Shown here piece by piece: positions 24,860-32,568 of a stretch of DNA of 41,034 bases (positions are counted from its first letter, which is position 1; each line of letters opens with the position of its first letter). Source of the DNA: an uncultured Eisenbergiella sp. (GTDB lineage Bacteria > Bacillota > Clostridia > Lachnospirales > Lachnospiraceae); contig CANQFM010000024.1 of assembly GCA_947598825.1 (NCBI GenBank), forward strand, positions 1-41,034, read 5' to 3'. The notes under the pieces were generated by a model that saw only the letters and a program-made list of their open reading frames with translations, was not told the DNA's origin and did no database searches. The translations under genes were made by a program, and so were the position numbers.

Positions 24860-26341
24860 ATGGCGAATATCATCAAGATCCATAAAGACGACAATGTGGC
24901 GGTGGCGATCGAGGAGATCAAAAAGGGCGATACCTTTTATGTGGACGGCCAGCCCATCACTGCGGTCACGGATGTCCCGGCGGGGCATAAGGTGGCGCTG
25001 TCCGATCTGGACGAAAAGACCCCTGTCATCAAATACGGCTGTCCCATCGGCAATACCGTCTGCAAGGTTTCAAAAGGAGAGTGGATCCATACTCACAACG
25101 TAAAGACCGGACTGGGCGATCTGCTGGATTATACCTATGCGCCTGTGGAAACGAAGCTTCCCCACAAGCAAGAGGCTTATTTCATGGGCTATGAGCGGCC
25201 GGACGGCAGCGTGGGCGTGCGCAATGAGATCTGGATCATCCCCACAGTGGGATGCGTCAACAATATCGCCACAGCCATGGCGAAGCAGGCGGCCGGGCTG
25301 GTGAAAGGCTCCGTAGAGGAAGTGGTGGCCTTCCCCCATCCTTACGGCTGCTCTCAGATGGGAGACGATCAGGAGCATACCAGGACGATCCTGGCGGATC
25401 TGATCCATCATCCCAACGCCGGCGGCGTGCTGGTCCTGGGGCTGGGCTGTGAAAACAGCAACATCGACGTGCTGAAAGGCTATATCGGCGAATACGATGA
25501 AAAACGGGTGAAATTCCTGGTTTGCCAGGAGAGCGACGATGAGATGGCCGACGGCCTTGCGTTGATCGGGGAGCTGATCGAGAACGTATGCCGCCTGGAG
25601 CGGACGAAGATCAGCGCCTCCCGGCTGATCGTGGGCTTAAAGTGCGGTGGTAGCGACGGCTTTTCGGGCATTACCGCCAATCCGCTGGTGGGCAGGTTTT
25701 CAGATCTTCTCATTGGCCGGGGCGGCACGACGATCCTGACGGAGGTGCCGGAGATGTTCGGCGCGGAGACCCTTTTGATGAACCGCTGCGAGAACGAGGC
25801 GCTCTTCCATCAGACCGTGGAGTTGATCAACGATTTTAAGAACTACTTTAAACAGCATGGCCAGACCATCTATGAGAATCCGTCGCCCGGCAACAAAAAG
25901 GGCGGGATCTCCACCCTGGAGGACAAATCCTTGGGCTGTACGCAGAAATCCGGTTCCGCGCCGGTGAAGGGCGTGCTGGCCTATGGCGACCGGGTAAAGA
26001 CGGCGGGCCTGAATCTTTTGAGCGCGCCCGGAAACGATCTGGTGGCGGCTACGGCGCTGGCCTCGGCAGGCGCCCATATCGTTCTGTTTACCACGGGACG
26101 GGGAACCCCTTTTGCTTCTCCCGTACCGACGGTCAAGATCGCCAGTAATTCCCGTCTGGCGGGGAAAAAGGCGGGCTGGATCGATTTCAACGCCGGCGTG
26201 CTGACCCAGGGGGCGGATATGGACGAGACGGCGGAGAAGTTTTTCGATTTCGTCCTGGAGGTGGCTTCCGGCAGGAAGGTGCGCAGCGAGGAAGCTGGTT
26301 TCCACGATATGGCGATCTTCAAGCAGGGTGTGACGCTGTAA
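24860..26341 (+). CDS. uxaA: Altronate dehydratase
   Basis: A 493-residue fusion of the SAF-type N-terminal domain (IIKIHKDDNVAVAIEEIKKGD, through VRNEIWIIPTVGCVNN) with the large UxaA catalytic domain (for example FPHPYGCSQMGDD, LGLGCENSNID, LKCGGSDGFSGITANP). Full length for the single-chain form. It dehydrates D-altronate to 2-keto-3-deoxygluconate; the iron-binding type of the family is expected. The ATG at 24860 follows a GGGGGGA site; an in-frame TTG at 24848 would lie before it. KDG kinase and aldolase genes are not in the window, so downstream steps must be encoded elsewhere. Confidence 0.95.
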   Translation: MANIIKIHKDDNVAVAIEEIKKGDTFYVDGQPITAVTDVPAGHKVALSDLDEKTPVIKYGCPIGNTVCKVSKGEWIHTHNVKTGLGDLLDYTYAPVETKLPHKQEAYFMGYERPDGSVGVRNEIWIIPTVGCVNNIATAMAKQAAGLVKGSVEEVVAFPHPYGCSQMGDDQEHTRTILADLIHHPNAGGVLVLGLGCENSNIDVLKGYIGEYDEKRVKFLVCQESDDEMADGLALIGELIENVCRLERTKISASRLIVGLKCGGSDGFSGITANPLVGRFSDLLIGRGGTTILTEVPEMFGAETLLMNRCENEALFHQTVELINDFKNYFKQHGQTIYENPSPGNKKGGISTLEDKSLGCTQKSGSAPVKGVLAYGDRVKTAGLNLLSAPGNDLVAATALASAGAHIVLFTTGRGTPFASPVPTVKIASNSRLAGKKAGWIDFNAGVLTQGADMDETAEKFFDFVLEVASGRKVRSEEAGFHDMAIFKQGVTL

Positions 26342-26353
26342 CGGGACAGAGCA

Positions 26354-26369
26354 ACGGCCTGCAGGCCGT
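26354..26369. repeat. Perfect 16-bp palindrome between uxaA and the isomerase gene
   Basis: ACGGCCTGCAGGCCGT is its own reverse complement. It lies 13 bp after the uxaA stop, with no T-run behind it. It could be a weak RNA hairpin that tunes expression of the next gene or a protein-binding site; the sequence does not decide this. Confidence 0.5.
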
Positions 26370-26388
26370 CTGAATAATGGAGGGAAAG

Positions 26389-27225
26389 ATGCAGTTAGGG
26401 ATTCGATTACACGACGTGGCAGGCGCGACGCTGGAAGAAAAGCTGGCCAATGCAAAGGCCCAGGGTTTTGCCTGCGGCCATGTGGCGCTTTCCAAGGTGA
26501 TCAGCCAGTACAGCGTAGCGGACAGCGCGCTGACGCCCGGGCTTGCCATGTATATTAAGAAGCAGTTTTCCAAATACGATCTGGATATCGCGGTGTTGGG
26601 CAATTACCTGAATCTGGCCAATCCCGATCCGCAGAAGCTGGCGGCGATCCAGAAGCGTTATATGACCCACATCCGTTTTGCCGCCCTGCTGGGCTGCGGC
26701 GTGGTGGGGACGGAGACCGGCGCGCCCAATGAGGAGTACCGTTATGAGCCGGCTTGCCGGAGCGAGGAGGCGCTGGATACCTTCATCACCAACTTAAAGC
26801 CCGTGGTCCGCTATGCGGAAAATATGGGCGTGATCATCGCCATTGAGCCGGTGATCCGCCATATCGTCTATAACCCGAAACGGGCCAGGCAGGTGCTGGA
26901 CGCCATCGCTTCGCCGAATCTGCAGATCATCCTCGATCCGGTGAACCTGCTGGATGAAAGCAATGCGGCCGATCATCGAGAGATCATACAGGAGGCCATC
27001 GAGCTTCTCGGCGAGGATGTAGCGGTGGTCCATCTGAAGGATTTTAAGGTACAGGACGGGAAGCTTCTTTCCATGGGCGCCGGTATGGGTGAGATGGATT
27101 ATACCGGTCTGATGCGGTTTATCAAAAAGGAAAAGCCCTATATCCATGCGACGCTGGAGGACACGAAGCCCGATAACGCGGTGGCGGCCAGGCTGTTCAT
27201 CCAGAAACAGTGGGAGCAGGCATAA
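26389..27225 (+). CDS. Sugar phosphate isomerase/epimerase family TIM-barrel protein
   Basis: A 278-residue AP-endonuclease-2-type TIM barrel. Metal-site residues are visible in VIIAIEPVIRH, LQIILDPVNLL, VVHLKDFK and IHATLEDTKPDN. Members include hydroxypyruvate and tagatose/psicose-type isomerases. Its place as third gene of the uxaB-uxaA operon suggests work on a uronate-derived sugar acid or an alternative entry sugar, but the substrate cannot be named. The ATG at 26389 is chosen because GGAGGG (26379-26384) lies 5 bases upstream; the ATG at 26377 overlaps that site and would add only four residues. Confidence 0.8.
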   Translation: MQLGIRLHDVAGATLEEKLANAKAQGFACGHVALSKVISQYSVADSALTPGLAMYIKKQFSKYDLDIAVLGNYLNLANPDPQKLAAIQKRYMTHIRFAALLGCGVVGTETGAPNEEYRYEPACRSEEALDTFITNLKPVVRYAENMGVIIAIEPVIRHIVYNPKRARQVLDAIASPNLQIILDPVNLLDESNAADHREIIQEAIELLGEDVAVVHLKDFKVQDGKLLSMGAGMGEMDYTGLMRFIKKEKPYIHATLEDTKPDNAVAARLFIQKQWEQA

Positions 27226-27270
27226 GAACTGACCGTTTGCAGGTTACAGAGAGAGCGGTGGAAAAAGAAA

Positions 27271-27338
27271 GGCTGCCGTGCCGCAGCTTGCGCAGATCCG
27301 TTTCGGATCGCCGTAAGCGATGGCACGACAGCCGTTTT
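27271..27338 (+). terminator. Long hairpin terminator ending the uxaBA operon
   Basis: GGCTGCCGTGCC (27271-27282) pairs with GGCACGACAGCC (27322-27333) with one mismatch. An inner stem GATCCG (27295-27300) pairs with CGGATC (27304-27309). The structure is followed by GTTTTTG. It lies 45 bp after the isomerase stop and just past the end of the convergent methyltransferase gene. Confidence 0.75.
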
Positions 27339-27346
27339 TGTGGGGG

Positions 27347-28168
27347 TCATTTCCGCAGTCGGATATACCACACATATCCGTCGAAGACCAGCGTCCTTTT
27401 TGCCGAAGCGGGCGAGGCGTTGGCTGCTTTTGCCGGAAGGCCCTTTTTCGTATCGTCTGTCCAGAGGGAGGAAAGACTGTTTTGAAACCAGGCGCGGATC
27501 TCCTCCGGGGACTGGCCGTTTTCGATCTGCCGGTTTACATTGGACTGGATCATCATGAAACGGATAAAAGCGTCCAGGGTGAAATCCCAGGAGAGCTTGA
27601 GACCGTACTGGCCTTCCATAGAATAGCCGTCGATCAGCGTCTCCTTTGTCCAACGGTTTTCTTTGCGCGGCGGTTTGGGAAAGCGCGGAAGGTATTGTCC
27701 ATACCACCAGTCGCGGTAGCGGGGACATCCGGGCATTTCCTCCGTGATCCAGAAATCATATACGCACAAAAGCCCCTGATTTGTCAGGACCCGTTTCAAA
27801 GCGGTCAGAAAAGGGGCTTCTTCCACCCAGTTTACCACGCCCGCGGCGGTGGCGATCTGGCAGGAATCGGCGGGCAGATCGATCTGTTCCGCACTGCACT
27901 GGCGGAAAAGATAGCCCTCCTGCGGGTACAGGGCTTCACACATCCGGATCATCTCGGCGGAACTGTCGATGCCGGTCACTTCGCGGCACAGATCCTTTAG
28001 GGCACGGGTGGAGAGTCCTGCGCCGCAGCCGATATCCAGCCCTCTGGGAAAGGGAGCGTCGATTTGGTTGTCCATACGAATCTTACGGATGACGGCGGGA
28101 TGCAGATAGGGCCGGTCCGAGGCGTAGCCCAGGGCGATCCGCCGACGGTCAAAGGAAACGGGTTCCAT
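27347..28168 (-). CDS. Class I SAM-dependent methyltransferase
   Basis: A 273-residue protein with the SAM-binding motif LDIGCGAGLSTRAL (44-57), the acidic end of strand 2 in VTGIDSSAEM, and the Methyltransf_11-like IATAAGVVNWVEEAPFL. The C-terminal third is rich in tryptophan, tyrosine and arginine and resembles nothing I can name. The substrate is unknown. It sits 24 bp downstream of the pectinesterase gene on the same strand, so they are probably cotranscribed. ATG 28168 with AAAGGA upstream is preferred over the in-frame GTG at 28183, which overlaps that site. Confidence 0.8.
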   Translation of the reverse strand: MEPVSFDRRRIALGYASDRPYLHPAVIRKIRMDNQIDAPFPRGLDIGCGAGLSTRALKDLCREVTGIDSSAEMIRMCEALYPQEGYLFRQCSAEQIDLPADSCQIATAAGVVNWVEEAPFLTALKRVLTNQGLLCVYDFWITEEMPGCPRYRDWWYGQYLPRFPKPPRKENRWTKETLIDGYSMEGQYGLKLSWDFTLDAFIRFMMIQSNVNRQIENGQSPEEIRAWFQNSLSSLWTDDTKKGLPAKAANASPASAKRTLVFDGYVWYIRLRK

Positions 28169-28192
28169 GGCAATTCCTTTCACGGCGATGGT

Positions 28193-29173
28193 TTAATCCA
28201 GCCTTTCAAAAACGGTTTCCGGCGTGATGGACGCAGCTTCGCCGGCGGTCAGGCTGCGCGCGAACGGAGCGCGCCCCTCCAGGGCGGATCCCGGGCCGGT
28301 GCAGCCGTATTCCCCGTAGAAAACGGTTTCATGGGATTCCGGCTTGTTCCAGTCGTGAAAGCCTGCCGGATGGATGCTTTCGTCCATGCTGCAGTTTAAA
28401 AAGACCGTTTTTGCCCAGATGCGCCAGGGACGACCCAGATAGACGCTGCCGGGCGGGCAGTCCTTCGCGGTGATGCGGCAGCGGTCAAAGACATAGCCAA
28501 AGCGCTGGCCTTCGGGCGTTGAAGCGGCCGTCAGGTAGGAACAGACCGGGGGCCTGTTTTCAGGGCTTTCCAACTCTTCGGGCGGCAGGTTGTTTTTGGC
28601 CTCGATGTGGCAGTTGAGAAAATAGGCGGTGGCGCTGCCGAAGATGAAGTCGATATCGCCGCAGATATAACAGTTCTCATAGAACTGCCTGCCGTTTTGA
28701 CGGGGCGCAAATTCCTTCGGGCCGGTGAACCCGCCGGCCTGCTTTGGAGCGGGCGGCAGCGGTCCGGTAAAGAGGGTGTCCTGATTGCCCAAAAGGCGGC
28801 AGTTTTTAAAATGCAGGCGGTCGCCGTCGGCATACAGGGCGATGGCCTGCCCCACCTTTTTGCGGGGAGCGGCGGTGTTTTCGATAGTGAGATTCTCCAT
28901 CGTGACGAAAGAGGCGTCCAGCAGGACGGTATAGGAGCGGAAGGTGCCCCGCTTGCTCCCGTCAGGCATAGGAGCGGTTGCGTAATCGTCGTAAGTGATC
29001 ACGGTCTTTTGCGCGTCTTCCCCGAAAAAATGCAGATGGGGGCGGTCGATGACGACCTTTTCCCGGTAGACGCCGCGGGAAAGACGGATATGGATCTCTT
29101 CCTGATTGTCGGTGGGGATCTGCCGGAGCAGTTCGTTGATGGAATCGCCCGGATGTAGGTAGAAGGTTTTCAT
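28193..29173 (-). CDS. Pectin methylesterase (CE8), cytosolic form
   Basis: A 326-residue right-handed beta-helix esterase. GQAIALYADGDRLHFKNCR (109-127), LLGNQDTLF (catalytic-type Q131 and D132), GDIDFIFGSATAYF (D175) and YLGRPWR are the family's active-site signatures. There is no signal peptide: the ATG at 29173 with CAGGAG upstream gives MKTFYLHPGDSIN, a soluble start. It therefore probably removes methyl groups from imported oligogalacturonides inside the cell, feeding the adjacent galacturonate pathway. Upstream in-frame codons to 29218 have no ribosome site. It is slightly longer than minimal CE8 domains because of a proline-rich insertion at about 137-160. Confidence 0.9.
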   Translation of the reverse strand: MKTFYLHPGDSINELLRQIPTDNQEEIHIRLSRGVYREKVVIDRPHLHFFGEDAQKTVITYDDYATAPMPDGSKRGTFRSYTVLLDASFVTMENLTIENTAAPRKKVGQAIALYADGDRLHFKNCRLLGNQDTLFTGPLPPAPKQAGGFTGPKEFAPRQNGRQFYENCYICGDIDFIFGSATAYFLNCHIEAKNNLPPEELESPENRPPVCSYLTAASTPEGQRFGYVFDRCRITAKDCPPGSVYLGRPWRIWAKTVFLNCSMDESIHPAGFHDWNKPESHETVFYGEYGCTGPGSALEGRAPFARSLTAGEAASITPETVFERLD

Positions 29174-29253
29174 GGCGTTTCTCCTGAAAGGCTGAGGGCC
29201 CCTTGGGGCCTTTGCCATTTTGATGGTATAATGTTATGGTTTCCTTTACCAGT

Positions 29254-29281
29254 ATTATAGCAGAACGACGTCCTGCGGCAA
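29254..29281 (-). promoter_or_regulatory. Possible promoter of the pectinesterase operon
   Basis: On the minus strand, TTGCCG (29281-29276) and a perfect TATAAT (29259-29254) are 16 bp apart, giving a leader of about 75 bases before the pectinesterase ATG. The -35 match is 4 of 6, so this is tentative. Confidence 0.4.
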
Positions 29282-29309
29282 AGAATTTATTTTTTTATGG
29301 GCGGACCGC

Positions 29310-29338
29310 TTGTGATCCGGCGGAAATTCCTTTATGAT
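29310..29338 (+). promoter_or_regulatory. Possible promoter of the SGNH hydrolase gene
   Basis: TTGTGA (29310-29315) and TATGAT (29333-29338) are 17 bp apart, placing the transcript start just before the AGGAG site of the gene at 29359. The leader would be very short, which lowers confidence. Confidence 0.4.
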
Positions 29339-29358
29339 GATCACAGGAGAAAGAAGGG

Positions 29359-30483
29359 ATGTTCAAGATGCCGGACAGAGAGGACGCAGGGAATGGAAGG
29401 ATCGAAAAGCTGGATCCGAATCTTCGGACAAATAGCCCGACAGGGCAGGAGGGGCTGCGGTTTTATGATGTGACGCAGCCTCCGTTTCAGGTTTTTGGCC
29501 TGGGATGGGCGCAGGGGGACGGTTTTTTCAGGATGCCGCCCAAAGCTGCAGAGAAGGTGAGCGAGGGCGTCGGCAGCCTGTGCTTTCACACGGCGGGCGG
29601 CAGGCTCCGGTTTTGCACGGATTCCGGACAGATCGCAGTACGGGCAGGGCTGAAGGATCTCTGCCGCTTTTCCCACATGCCCCTGACCGGAACGGGCGGC
29701 TTTGCCCTGTATGAAAAAAAGGGCGCGGAATGGACCTATGCCCACACCTTTGTGCCGCCCTACGATATGACGGAGGGCTATACGGCCTTAAAGGAGTTTC
29801 CCGACCGGCGGATGCGGTCCTTCACTCTGTATTTCCCGCTTTACAGCGGCGTGTCCAGTCTGGAGATCGGACTTGAAGCGGATGCAGCGCTGACGGAAGG
29901 GGAAGGATACCGGCATCCTCTGCCGGTGGTATTTTACGGTTCCTCCATTACCCAGGGCGGCTGCGTTTCCCGGCCGGGAAACGATTATCCATCCATCGTG
30001 GCCAGAAGATGCGGCTGCGATCTTATCAATCTGGGGTTTGCGGGCAACGCGAAAGGAGAGCGGGAGATGGCCCGGTATCTGGCAGGGCTTCCGATGTCCG
30101 TCTTTGTCTGCGACTATGATCACAACGCGCCGGATTCGGGGTATTTGGAACGTACCCTGGGGCCTTTCCTGGAAACGATCCGGGCGAGGCAGCCGGAGCT
30201 GCCGGTCCTTTTGCTGAGCCGGCCGAATTTTGACCCTGCCTCCGCAGAGTGCCAAAAAAGGCGCGAGATCGTTTTTCAGATTTACGGAAAGCTGGCATCG
30301 GACGGGAAAAATATCACCCGATGGGTCGATGGGGAGACGCTGTTTGCGGGCGCGGACCGGGACGCCTGCACGGTGGACGGCACCCATCCCAACGATCTGG
30401 GGATGATGCGCATGGCCGATGCCGTCAGCCCTTTGGTGGAAGAACTTTTGCAGATGCGTATTGGGGTAAAGGAGGAAAATTGA
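29359..30483 (+). CDS. SGNH/GDSL hydrolase with N-terminal accessory domain (carbohydrate esterase-like)
   Basis: A 374-residue protein. Residues 1-180 form a beta-rich accessory domain; residues 186-370 are the SGNH hydrolase. Block I is VVFYGSSITQGG (nucleophile probably S196), block II-III NLGFAGNAKGE (N230), and block V VDGTHPNDLG with the catalytic Asp and His. There is no signal peptide, so it is cytosolic. This architecture occurs in acetyl esterases acting on plant glycan fragments. Beside the pectin methylesterase, an acetyl-pectin oligosaccharide esterase is the natural guess (inference). It stops 3 bp before larC, and the two are likely cotranscribed, although no functional link is evident. 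Confidence 0.82.
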   Translation: MFKMPDREDAGNGRIEKLDPNLRTNSPTGQEGLRFYDVTQPPFQVFGLGWAQGDGFFRMPPKAAEKVSEGVGSLCFHTAGGRLRFCTDSGQIAVRAGLKDLCRFSHMPLTGTGGFALYEKKGAEWTYAHTFVPPYDMTEGYTALKEFPDRRMRSFTLYFPLYSGVSSLEIGLEADAALTEGEGYRHPLPVVFYGSSITQGGCVSRPGNDYPSIVARRCGCDLINLGFAGNAKGEREMARYLAGLPMSVFVCDYDHNAPDSGYLERTLGPFLETIRARQPELPVLLLSRPNFDPASAECQKRREIVFQIYGKLASDGKNITRWVDGETLFAGADRDACTVDGTHPNDLGMMRMADAVSPLVEELLQMRIGVKEEN

Positions 30484-30486
30484 AAA

Positions 30487-31698
30487 ATGAAGACATTGTA
30501 TCTGGACTGTTCCATGGGAGCGGCAGGGGATATGCTGGCGGCGGCCCTGCTGGAGCTTTTGCCGGATCGGGAGGCTTTCCTTCGGGGCATGAACGGACTG
30601 GGGATCCCGGGCGTTGAGATAAAGGGAGAGGATTCTGTCAAATGCGGGATCCACGGGACGCACTTTGCCGTGACCGTGAACGGGCAGGAAGAGGAAAGCT
30701 GCGACTGGGGGACGGACAGCCACAAGCATTCCCATGACCATGGCGGCGACGGACATTCCCACAGCCATATGCACGATATTGCACATATCGTCCGGGATCA
30801 TCTGGATCTTCCGGAAAAGGTGAAAGAAGATATCCTGGCGGTTTATGGCCTGATCGCAGACGCGGAAAGCCAGGTACACGGCGTCCCGGCGGATCAGGTC
30901 CATTTCCATGAGGTGGGTTCCCTGGACGCGGTTGCCGATATCGCGGCGGTCTGCCTGCTGATGTATCGGCTGGATGCGGACGAGGTGATCGTATCTCCTG
31001 TGCATGTGGGCAGCGGCCAGGTCAGGTGCGCCCATGGGATCCTGCCGGTCCCGGCGCCCGCCACGGCCTGTATTCTCCGGGATGTGCCGATCTATGGGGG
31101 AAGCATAAAGGGGGAGTTGTGTACGCCCACAGGAGCCGCCCTTTTGAAATATTTCGCAACGCGGTTTGGGGATATGCCGCCGATGCGGCTGACAGCCGCC
31201 GGTTATGGAATGGGCAAGAAGGATTTTGAGGCGGCCAACTGCGTCCGGGCCTTACTGGGGGAGCGGGAGGAAAGCGCCGATGTAGTGCTGGAGCTTTCCT
31301 GCAACGTGGACGATATGACGGCCGAAGAGATCGGGTTTGCCATGGAAAGGCTTTTTGACAGCGGGGCGCTGGAGGTTTATACTATCCCCCTGGGAATGAA
31401 GAAATCCCGTCCCGGGACGCTTCTTTGCGTCATGTGCCGGCAGGAGAAGCGGGAGGAGATCCTGCGGACGCTGTACCAAAACACCACGACCATCGGCGTC
31501 CGGGAAACGAAGAGCAGGCGTTATGTGATGCGCCGTTTGACAGAAAAACTGGAAACGCCTTACGGCACGGTGAGGCAGAAAAAATCCCAGGGATACGGCG
31601 TAGACAGAGTCAAATATGAATATGAAGATCTGGCCAGGATCGCCAGAGAGCAGAAGATGAGCCTGTGGGAGGTCCGTTCTCTTCTGGACAAAGCTTAA
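30487..31698 (+). CDS. larC: LarC, nickel-pincer cofactor nickel insertion protein
   Basis: A 403-residue DUF111 protein. LYLDCSMGAAGDMLAAALL (4-22), VHFHEVGSLDAVADI, CAHGILPVPAPATA, CTPTGAALLKYFA and LSCNVDDMTAEEIGF are family landmarks. A histidine-rich stretch lies at 79-100 (HKHSHDHGGDGHSHSH). LarC inserts nickel into the pyridinium dithiocarboxylate nucleotide cofactor of lactate racemase and related LarA-type enzymes. In Lactiplantibacillus plantarum the gene is split into larC1/larC2 and needs a programmed frameshift; here one frame encodes the whole protein. No larA, larB or larE lies nearby. The start ATG has AAAGGAGG about 13 bases upstream, overlapping the end of the esterase gene. 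Confidence 0.93.
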   Translation: MKTLYLDCSMGAAGDMLAAALLELLPDREAFLRGMNGLGIPGVEIKGEDSVKCGIHGTHFAVTVNGQEEESCDWGTDSHKHSHDHGGDGHSHSHMHDIAHIVRDHLDLPEKVKEDILAVYGLIADAESQVHGVPADQVHFHEVGSLDAVADIAAVCLLMYRLDADEVIVSPVHVGSGQVRCAHGILPVPAPATACILRDVPIYGGSIKGELCTPTGAALLKYFATRFGDMPPMRLTAAGYGMGKKDFEAANCVRALLGEREESADVVLELSCNVDDMTAEEIGFAMERLFDSGALEVYTIPLGMKKSRPGTLLCVMCRQEKREEILRTLYQNTTTIGVRETKSRRYVMRRLTEKLETPYGTVRQKKSQGYGVDRVKYEYEDLARIAREQKMSLWEVRSLLDKA

Positions 31699-31726
31699 GA
31701 GGGCCGGACCGGTACAAAAAATAGCG

Positions 31727-31758
31727 GAAGGCCCCGCAGAAACGAGGCCTTCACTTTT
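31727..31758 (+). terminator. Terminator after larC
   Basis: GAAGGCC (31727-31733) pairs with GGCCTTC (31746-31752), followed by ACTTTTTA. It lies 28 bp after the larC stop. Confidence 0.75.
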
Positions 31759-31836
31759 TATGGAGAAAAGAACTGCGCCGCATTCGCTCTGGCCGACACA
31801 ATTCTTCTTTTCTGTATGGCGCCGCCTTAACGGCGG

Positions 31837-31864
31837 TTGTTATCGTATAAAAACAAGATAACAT
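31837..31864 (+). promoter_or_regulatory. Possible promoter of the Nudix gene
   Basis: TTGTTA (31837-31842) and TAACAT (31859-31864) are 16 bp apart in an AT-rich stretch. This would give a leader of about 90 bases that contains a small hairpin just before the ribosome site. Match quality is moderate. Confidence 0.4.
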
Positions 31865-31925
31865 AAAAATATGGCGAAAATGTTTCCAAAATAAAAAGAA
31901 ATCATAAATTGTATAAAAAAAAGCA

Positions 31926-31940
31926 TGTCCTGTCAGGACA
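31926..31940 (+). repeat. Short inverted repeat in the Nudix gene leader
   Basis: TGTCCTG (31926-31932) and CAGGACA (31934-31940) are perfect complements around one T, immediately 5' of the GGAAAGGA ribosome site. It may act as an RNA hairpin or an operator; the sequence does not show which. Confidence 0.4.
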
Positions 31941-31959
31941 GGAAAGGAACGAAACGAGA

Positions 31960-32514
31960 ATGTTAAACGAGACGAATGCGGAAAAGCCGATCCGGCTGGT
32001 GGAACGCCGGGAGGCGTATAAGGGGACGGTGATCACGGTTTACGATGATCTGGTGGACATCGGCGGCCATAAGACCCACTGGGATTTCATCCATCATGAC
32101 GGGGCGGCGGCGGTGCTTCCGGTGCTGGAGGACGGCAGGATATTGATGGTGCGCCAGTTTCGGCACGCTCTGGGCCGGTATACGTTGGAGATTCCGGCGG
32201 GCAAGCTGGACAGCCCCGGGGAGCCTTTTATCGAGTGCGCCCGGCGGGAACTGGAAGAGGAGACGGGATTTTATACGGACGATCTGGAATTTTTGCTGTT
32301 CGTGAATACCACGGTGGCGTTTTTGGACGAAAAGATCGGGATCTATCTGGCGAAGGGCCTGAAGAAGGGAGAAACCCACTGGGACGAGGACGAGGAACTG
32401 GGCGTGGAGGCCTGGGAACTGGAGGATCTCAAACAGATGATCTTCAAAGGGGAAATGACCGATGGGAAAACGATCGCGGCTCTGATGACCTATGCGGCAA
32501 AGTACGGAAAATAG
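31960..32514 (+). CDS. Nudix hydrolase, probable ADP-ribose pyrophosphatase
   Basis: A 184-residue protein of the NudF/YqkG group. The N-terminal strand, ILMVRQFRHALGRYTLEIPAGKLD, and the Nudix box GKLDSPGEPF...RRELEEETGF (81-104) are intact. There is one extra residue between the first glycine and the glutamate compared with the textbook spacing. The conserved RQFR and E-rich box fit ADP-ribose hydrolysis to AMP and ribose-5-phosphate. The ATG at 31960 is chosen for its GGAAAGGA site; an in-frame TTG at 31909 has none and would add lysine-rich residues unusual for the family. It is convergent with the PRPP synthetase gene, which uses the same ribose-5-phosphate (a suggestive but unproven link). 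Confidence 0.88.
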   Translation: MLNETNAEKPIRLVERREAYKGTVITVYDDLVDIGGHKTHWDFIHHDGAAAVLPVLEDGRILMVRQFRHALGRYTLEIPAGKLDSPGEPFIECARRELEEETGFYTDDLEFLLFVNTTVAFLDEKIGIYLAKGLKKGETHWDEDEELGVEAWELEDLKQMIFKGEMTDGKTIAALMTYAAKYGK

Positions 32515-32530
32515 AGAATAGAAAAGGACA

Positions 32531-32557
32531 GGCGGCCACCCCCAAAAGGCGGCCGCC
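32531..32557. terminator. Bidirectional hairpin between Nudix and PRPP synthetase genes
   Basis: GGCGGCC (32531-32537) pairs with GGCCGCC (32551-32557). Only weak T-runs follow on either side, but its place between two convergent genes supports a terminator role. Confidence 0.5.
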
Positions 32558-32568
32558 TTATCTGCAGC

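Noticed and set aside
26354-26369. Palindrome as a rho-independent terminator after uxaA
   Set aside because: No T-run follows, the uninterrupted palindrome leaves no good loop, and the next gene starts 20 bp further on with a good ribosome site.
29788-31035. Minus-strand open frame of 415 codons opposite the SGNH hydrolase and larC genes
   Set aside because: Antisense shadow of two recognised genes; no family resemblance and no ribosome site.
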